Assembly (NCBI GenBank): GCA_902806095.1
Contig: CADCVF010000044.1
Span: 1 to 36,582 of the forward strand
Length of the DNA stretch: 36,582 nt
Reading direction: 5' to 3'
DNA from: an uncultured Rubrobacteraceae bacterium
GTDB taxonomy: Bacteria; Actinomycetota; Rubrobacteria; Rubrobacterales; Rubrobacteraceae
The notes beneath the pieces are model-generated. The model ran no database searches and was not told where the DNA came from. It was given only the letters and a program-made list of their open reading frames with translations. Made by a program: the position numbers and the translations under genes. Shown piece after piece: positions 32,751-36,582 of this stretch (positions are counted from its first letter, which is position 1; each line of letters opens with the position of its first letter).

Positions 32751-32931
32751 GCATCGTACACCCGGAAGCGCCTCGCCAGCGGGCCGTCGGTGCTGTCTGC
32801 GAGGAGGGGAGGAATATCAGCCACAGCGCTTTGACGGCCTCGCGCCGAAAGGCGGCTACGAGCATGATGACTGCAAGCACGGCGCCGCTGGTTGTGTACA
32901 GTTGCACGAACACGACCTTCGTCTTGAAGCA
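32750..32931 (-). pseudogene. Decayed CDP-alcohol phosphotransferase (phosphatidylcholine synthase-like) gene
   Basis: On the minus strand one frame reads FVQLYTTSGAVLAVIMLVAA then FRREAVKALWLIF, a hydrophobic helix pair. After a frameshift near 32807 the next frame reads LLADSTDGPLARRFRV. The DxxDGxxAR pattern is the metal- and CDP-binding motif of CDP-alcohol phosphotransferases, and GPLARRFRV is very like phosphatidylcholine synthase. The second half of the motif (G-x3-D-x3-D) and the remaining helices are absent. Nothing functional remains. Confidence 0.6.
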
Positions 32932-32970
32932 GGGTGAGGTAGGGCGGCGTCGCCGTGTTGTCCCTTCCGG

Positions 32971-33684
32971 TCACTTCAGCGCGGGGCTCGCCCACAGGGC
33001 CTTACCGGTCTTCGGCCGAACCTCCTGCGGGCCCCCGGTCTCTCTTGTGAGGGCGACGAGCATGGACGCCCGTCCCCTGTTAACCCACCCTTTGGCCGTG
33101 CCGTCCGGCACACCCAGGACCTCCGCTATCTCGGCGTAAGACGGGCCTTGCATGTGCCTGAGAACGAGTGCTGCCCGGTGTTCGGCCCTGACATACGCCA
33201 GGGCGGTCTCTATCTCACCCCGCCGCTCGGCGTTCAGGGCCGCGGCCTCCGGGTCCGCGTCAGCGCCCGCCCGTTCCGGCAGGAAGGGCATCTCCTCGCC
33301 GTGGTGCTGGCGTTCTTCCCGGCGCGCCCTGGTGCGAAGCAGGCCGAGGCACGTGTTCGTCGCGACCCTGTAGAGCCAGGTGGTGAAGGCGCTCTCGCCC
33401 CTGAAGCTTCCCATGTTTCGCCAGACCCTGATCCAGACCTCCTGGCCGGCGTCCTGGGCGTCCCGCGCCCCGAGCACGCGGAGGGCCACCCCCTGCACGA
33501 GGCCGGAGTGATCACGGACCAACCGATCGAAGGCCGAGACATCCCCACGCGCGGCCCGCCCGGCGAGCTTGCGGTCCTCGGTTCGCTGCTCCGTCCCGTT
33601 CTCCGTAGCGCGATCGTCCGCGATACTGTCGAGGTGAGTCGTAGGGAGCCGGATCGCCAGCGGGTCTACGGCCTCGTATCTCAC
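32971..33684 (-). CDS. ECF-family sigma factor
   Basis: 237 residues from GTG 33684, with GGAGA about 8 bases upstream. Region 2 is clear: FDRLVRDHSGLVQGVALRVL, then DAQDAGQEVWIRVWRNMGSF and FTTWLYRVATNTCL. Region 4 helix-turn-helix is AEHRAALVLRHMQGPSYAEIAEVLGVPDGTAKGWVNRGR. The N-terminal 40 residues are polar and not part of a known domain. The factor would direct RNA polymerase to stress- or envelope-type promoters. An anti-sigma gene usually follows such factors; here only the phosphatidylcholine-synthase remnant does, so its control is not visible. Confidence 0.85.
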   Translation of the reverse strand: MRYEAVDPLAIRLPTTHLDSIADDRATENGTEQRTEDRKLAGRAARGDVSAFDRLVRDHSGLVQGVALRVLGARDAQDAGQEVWIRVWRNMGSFRGESAFTTWLYRVATNTCLGLLRTRARREERQHHGEEMPFLPERAGADADPEAAALNAERRGEIETALAYVRAEHRAALVLRHMQGPSYAEIAEVLGVPDGTAKGWVNRGRASMLVALTRETGGPQEVRPKTGKALWASPALK

Positions 33685-33708
33685 CGCTTTGTCTCCTATC
33701 TACAGGCG

Positions 33709-34479
33709 CTAGTACTCGCGGCGCAGGCGGCGGGCTTCGGGCTGCTTCTCCCCATAAACCTCCGTGCTCTCGGAAGAATCGTTTTGCCGCTCGCCCCTCT
33801 CTCGCTGGGTCTGCTGTTGCTGGATCTGCTGTTTGGCCTCGTCGCTCTTCTGATAGCCATCCTCGACTATCTGCTGGGCGACGCCCTGGCCGCCAAGGCC
33901 GAACGCTATGGCCGCGGCAAGCGCCACCGCTCCCAGCAGGATCAGGAACGTAGGCGCTATGAGCTCAGGAGCTATCCCTAGCTGGGTCAAGGCCGCAAAC
34001 GCTGCAAACACGATGATGCCGTACTGCGCCACGCTGCCGATGACGTTGCTGCCGGTGGCCCCCCGCACTATTCCCGCAACGAAGTTGGCCAACAGGGTGG
34101 CGAGCACTAGGATCAGGATCGCCGCTATGATCTGGGGGATGTAGGCTATGAACTGGGCCAATACGTCCGAGATCGCTGAGATTCCCAAGGTGTCCACAGC
34201 CATCGTGATGGCGATGAAGAAGACCAGCCAGAAAATGAGCTTGCCCAAGATGGAGAGCGGGGTCTGGTTGGTCTGGGAGCGGTCGAAGAACTGCTTTATG
34301 CCTCCGCTCTCCATCCAGCCCTCGAAGCCCATGCTCTGGAGCACCCTGGTGACGATGCCCTGCAAGACCTTGGCGATGATGAACCCGATAATCAGGATGA
34401 TGATGGCGCCGATGAGCGCCGGTAGCGCCCCCAGGATGGCGCCGAGCCCGTCCGACAGGGACTGCGTTACTGCCTGCAT
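33709..34479 (-). CDS. Conserved-TM-helix membrane protein, mechanosensitive-channel-like
   Basis: 256 residues from ATG 34479 with GTAGGAG upstream. Two copies of the conserved TM helix motif (GAIIILIIGFIIAKVLQGIVTRVL and IIAAILILVLATLLANFVAGIVRG), a third helix pair around 155-200, and a Gln/Glu/Arg-rich tail. Proteins with this repeated helix (CmpX type) are related to small mechanosensitive channels but lack the MscS beta domain, as here. A role in osmotic or membrane-tension sensing is inference. It is followed 24 bases later by the sigma factor gene. Confidence 0.75.
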   Translation of the reverse strand: MQAVTQSLSDGLGAILGALPALIGAIIILIIGFIIAKVLQGIVTRVLQSMGFEGWMESGGIKQFFDRSQTNQTPLSILGKLIFWLVFFIAITMAVDTLGISAISDVLAQFIAYIPQIIAAILILVLATLLANFVAGIVRGATGSNVIGSVAQYGIIVFAAFAALTQLGIAPELIAPTFLILLGAVALAAAIAFGLGGQGVAQQIVEDGYQKSDEAKQQIQQQQTQRERGERQNDSSESTEVYGEKQPEARRLRREY

Positions 34480-34529
34480 AGCTTGCTCCTACTCTCTAGT
34501 TTGCTTGCGCTCCTCTTGCTACGTCGTTG

Positions 34530-35177
34530 CTACGGCCTGGCGCGGCCGGTCCTGGCCCCCCAGGCGCCGCCCAGAGCACCACCGATAAGTGGGACCAGTA
34601 GCGCGGCGATGCCGGAGACCGTCAGGATGGTGCCCAGGCTCTGGGGAACCTGGTTCTGGACGTTGCCAGGCATCTGGGGCAATGCGATACCGGAGAGCTG
34701 GTCGATAAAGCTCGCGCCCACGATGGCGCCGACGATTGCGAGCACCAGTATGACGATTAGCGAGAGTACCGGCACCAGGATGCCGTGTTTGAAGCCCGAG
34801 CGACTGGCGAGGCGTCCCGCCACGTAGCCCCCGATCAGGAACGCTAGAAGGAGCGTCAGGAGCAGCCCCACGATGCCGGCGATGCCGCCCTCGGTGCCGC
34901 CTTGCACGCCTAGAGCGCCCAGGATAGCGCCGACCACCCCGCCTACGATACCGCTAAGGATGAGCCCGGCACCCAGGGCCGCGAGCCAGCCGAAGATGAC
35001 GCTGGTCCAGCTCGTCCCCAGCTCGTTCTCCCGGCGCTTGCGGTCCTCTTCGTGTTCCCGCCGCGCGTCCCCGACCCTGCGCGGTCCGGACTCGGAGTGA
35101 CCACCGCCGGAACGCACCTCGTTCTCCTCTACCCTCGGCGCGTCAGTGTTGCCTTCTCCGCTGCCTCTGTCGGTCAT
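34530..35177 (-). CDS. Small multi-pass membrane protein with charged N-terminus
   Basis: 215 residues from ATG 35177, with AGGAG upstream. The first 60 residues are highly charged (REHEEDRKRRENEL). About four hydrophobic, Gly/Ala-rich helices follow, separated by short loops (GWLAALGAGLILSGIVGGVVG, LLLTLLLAFLIGGYVAGRLAS, VLSLIVILVLAIVGAIVG, ILTVSGIAALLVPLIGGALGG). The GGYVAGRLA segment is often seen in small uncharacterised membrane proteins of Actinobacteria. I do not recognise the function. A longer open frame reaching 35672 only covers the next gene's antisense. Confidence 0.7.
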   Translation of the reverse strand: MTDRGSGEGNTDAPRVEENEVRSGGGHSESGPRRVGDARREHEEDRKRRENELGTSWTSVIFGWLAALGAGLILSGIVGGVVGAILGALGVQGGTEGGIAGIVGLLLTLLLAFLIGGYVAGRLASRSGFKHGILVPVLSLIVILVLAIVGAIVGASFIDQLSGIALPQMPGNVQNQVPQSLGTILTVSGIAALLVPLIGGALGGAWGARTGRARP

Positions 35178-35233
35178 CTTTCGACTCCTATCTGGGAGGA
35201 CCTTCGACGACGTTCCTGCTACTAACCTTGGTC

Positions 35234-36211
35234 TCAGTGCTGGGCCATGGTCCGCCCGTAAAGGAACGCCGCCAGCACCCCGCCGATGATCGGCCCCAGG
35301 ATGTAGAGCCACACGCTGGCGAGGTCGCCCGCAACGAGCATCGGCCCCAGGGCGCGTACCGGGTTGACCGCTCCCCCGGTCACTGGCCCGGCGATAAAGA
35401 CCCCAACCGCCAAGGCGAAGCCCACCGCTATCGGGGCTATGGCCGCAGGCGCCCTCGAGTCTGTAGCCACAGAAACCACCACGAAGACCAGGATGAAGGT
35501 GATGAGGATCTCCAGTACGAACGCCTGCAGGTCGCCAATCCCCTGCGCCGGGTAGGTGGCCGCAAGGTTGGCCTCGTTCCTGCCCGGGCCGCCGAAGGCG
35601 ATCCAGGTGCCCACGGCCCCCAGCACGGCCCCCACTAGCTGCGCCCCAACGTATGCAGGAACGGACTTCCACGGGAACTGGCCGATCGAGGCCATCCCCA
35701 AGGTTACGGCCGGGTTGACGTGCGCCCCCGAGACGTGCCCTATGGCGGCGACCACCGCGGCGAGCGCCAGCCCGAAGGCGAGCGCTATGGCCAAAGAGTC
35801 GTAGGCCGCGCCGGCAGTCGGGCGGGAGAGTATGGCGCCGACGGCCACGGCGGTCCCGCCGAAGACCAGGATGAAGGTGCCCACCAGTTCGGCCAGCGCG
35901 GCGGGCAGGATAGGGTCGGAGGTGCTGCTGCCGTACAGGCCGTCGCCTTTGAGCTCTTCCTCTCTGTCTACCACCCCGTCTCTGGCGGCACGGCGCATGT
36001 CTTCCCTGGTGATGCGCTGCCCAGCTACGCCTTCGGCGACGCCGGGACCGGAGGCGGGGATGTCGGGCCCAAGGCCCCGCACCCGGGGCCGTTCGTCGTC
36101 ATGGTCGCCCCCTGTGCGGCGCACCTCCACCGCGTCCGGGTCGCCGCCGGACGCCCTGGTGCTGCCGGGTTCCACCGGCCTGCCCTCGTCCTCAATTCTT
36201 CCTCTGCCCAT
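35234..36211 (-). CDS. MIP-family channel (aquaporin/glycerol facilitator type) with long N-terminal extension
   Basis: 325 residues from ATG 36211, with a GGGAGG-type RBS. About 95 polar, Arg/Asp/Glu-rich residues come before a six-helix MIP domain. The first half-helix motif is standard (GAHVNPAVTL), but the second reads GGAVNPVRALGP, so the second NPA is NPV. Arg after it keeps the selectivity-filter Arg. The helix-5 position that is His in AqpZ-type water channels appears to be Val, which argues against a strict water pore. Solute specificity is unknown. The extension is unusual for the family and could bind a partner; a start nearer the first helix is not supported by an equally good RBS. 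Confidence 0.8.
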   Translation of the reverse strand: MGRGRIEDEGRPVEPGSTRASGGDPDAVEVRRTGGDHDDERPRVRGLGPDIPASGPGVAEGVAGQRITREDMRRAARDGVVDREEELKGDGLYGSSTSDPILPAALAELVGTFILVFGGTAVAVGAILSRPTAGAAYDSLAIALAFGLALAAVVAAIGHVSGAHVNPAVTLGMASIGQFPWKSVPAYVGAQLVGAVLGAVGTWIAFGGPGRNEANLAATYPAQGIGDLQAFVLEILITFILVFVVVSVATDSRAPAAIAPIAVGFALAVGVFIAGPVTGGAVNPVRALGPMLVAGDLASVWLYILGPIIGGVLAAFLYGRTMAQH

Positions 36212-36248
36212 CTCGCTCCTGCCTCCCTTTCGGGAACTAAAGGTTCCC

Positions 36249-36428
36249 TTAGTCGATGACCTTCTTATTCTTGGCGCCCCTCTTCTTGGGACGCTCCTTG
36301 TGGCCACCGTTCTGCTTGCCCTTCTTGGCGCCCATCGACTTCTTGGCGGATTTCATCGCCTTACCAACGGCCTTCCGGGTGAACATCCTCACGATCGTAT
36401 TCACGACGATGTTGCCCATGCCGCCCAT
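36249..36428 (-). CDS. Small Lys-rich protein of unknown function
   Basis: 59 residues from ATG 36428: MGGMGNIVVNTIVRMFTRKA, then a run of Lys/Arg-rich sequence (KAMKSAKKSMGAKKGKQ and GGHKERPKKRGAKNKK). A short amphipathic helix followed by a basic tail is the only feature. It could bind nucleic acid or the membrane; both are guesses. Codon composition is Lys-heavy, unlike its neighbours. It is 37 bases upstream of the MIP gene on the same strand. Confidence 0.45.
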   Translation of the reverse strand: MGGMGNIVVNTIVRMFTRKAVGKAMKSAKKSMGAKKGKQNGGHKERPKKRGAKNKKVID

Positions 36429-36468
36429 TCGCCCAGTCTTCCCGCGCTGGGGGTGCCCGACCTGGACC

Positions 36469-36501
36469 TGGGAGCTCCCACAGGGCACCCGCGGTGCCCT
36501 G
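36469..36501. repeat. Two adjacent palindromes
   Basis: TGGGAGCTCCCA (36469-36480) is a perfect 12-base palindrome. It is followed at once by a 9-bp hairpin CAGGGCACC-CGC-GGTGCCCTG (36481-36501). They could end a minus-strand gene lying mainly beyond the right edge, whose possible last codons read KRVVEVKDAVEVDPRKEEVE from 36580 down, but no U-tract follows. Confidence 0.5.
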
Positions 36502-36582
36502 CTATGTCCGGTCGTCTAATCTCGACCTCCTCCTTGCGCGGGTCCACCTCGACTGCATCCTTGACTTCGACTACCCTTTTGC

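Noticed and set aside
34530-35672. 380-codon frame that would extend the small membrane protein upstream
   Set aside because: The upstream part is the wrong frame of the MIP gene. ATG 35177 with its RBS is the better start.
1-36582. CRISPR array, rRNA or tRNA genes, prophage
   Set aside because: No regularly spaced repeats, no recognisable tRNA cloverleaf or rRNA segment, and no integrase, terminase or structural phage gene seen.

Overview
The window looks like chromosomal DNA of a Rubrobacter-type actinobacterium. It is GC-rich, genes are closely packed, GTG and TTG starts are common, and ATA (Ile) and AGG (Arg) codons are frequent despite the high GC. The genus-level placement is inference from style and gene content; no rRNA or tRNA gene is visible. 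At least seven gene junctions use a four-base NTGA start/stop overlap (near 5898, 10217, 14700, 27277, 28647, 31105 and 31983), which indicates translationally coupled operons.

Layout. 1-7223: the end of a membrane protein cut by the left edge, a YfcE-like phosphodiesterase, a K+ channel with a TrkA/RCK domain (probably leaderless), a convergent GT39-like membrane glycosyltransferase, and a coupled pair of SPFH/band-7 membrane proteins. 7364-8509: a diaminopropionate ammonia-lyase-like PLP enzyme. 8664-17874 (all minus strand) is the branched-chain amino acid block, transcribed ilvB-ilvN-ilvC-ilvE, then leuA-(HExxH protein)-leuB-cimA. It supplies acetolactate synthase, ketol-acid reductoisomerase, aminotransferase, isopropylmalate synthase and dehydrogenase, and citramalate synthase, which allows isoleucine synthesis from pyruvate without threonine. 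ilvD and leuCD are not in the window. Upstream of both ilvB and leuA are short Leu/Ile/Val-containing ORFs carrying an in-frame CTA-CGA-CTA (Leu-Arg-Leu) next to strong stem-loops. I read these as attenuation leaders.

17875-21349 holds the ilvB leader, a decayed RTX/VCBS surface-protein gene, an AraC regulator, a 35-codon scrap of a peptidase S13 (PBP4) gene and an APC amino acid permease. 21515-26830 is a type I restriction-modification island (hsdR, hsdS, hicB/hicA, hsdM) that is broken in almost every gene: a homopolymer frameshift in hsdM, two nonsense codons in hsdS, an in-frame hsdR-hsdS fusion, a deletion of the hsdR P-loop region, and a hicA that has lost its catalytic centre while hicB is intact. 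An apparently intact vapBC pair follows.

27718-29744 is thrC-thrB. 30032-32543 is rmlB-rmlA-rmlC for dTDP-rhamnose (no rmlD here), followed by a frameshifted and nonsense-mutated PPOX (F420/FMN) gene that meets a decayed phosphatidylcholine-synthase-like gene from the other strand. 32971-36428 carries an ECF sigma factor, a conserved-TM-helix channel-like protein, a small membrane protein with a charged N-terminus, a MIP channel with an unusual second pore motif, and a small Lys-rich ORF.

Three copies of a short palindromic repeat (the source of spurious SFPRKRES-type peptides) lie in gaps at about 7261, 8577 and 26951. The main stories are the two amino-acid leader regions and the concentration of gene remnants between 18.3 and 33 kb. 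I did not find a convincing new multi-gene defence or metabolic system.
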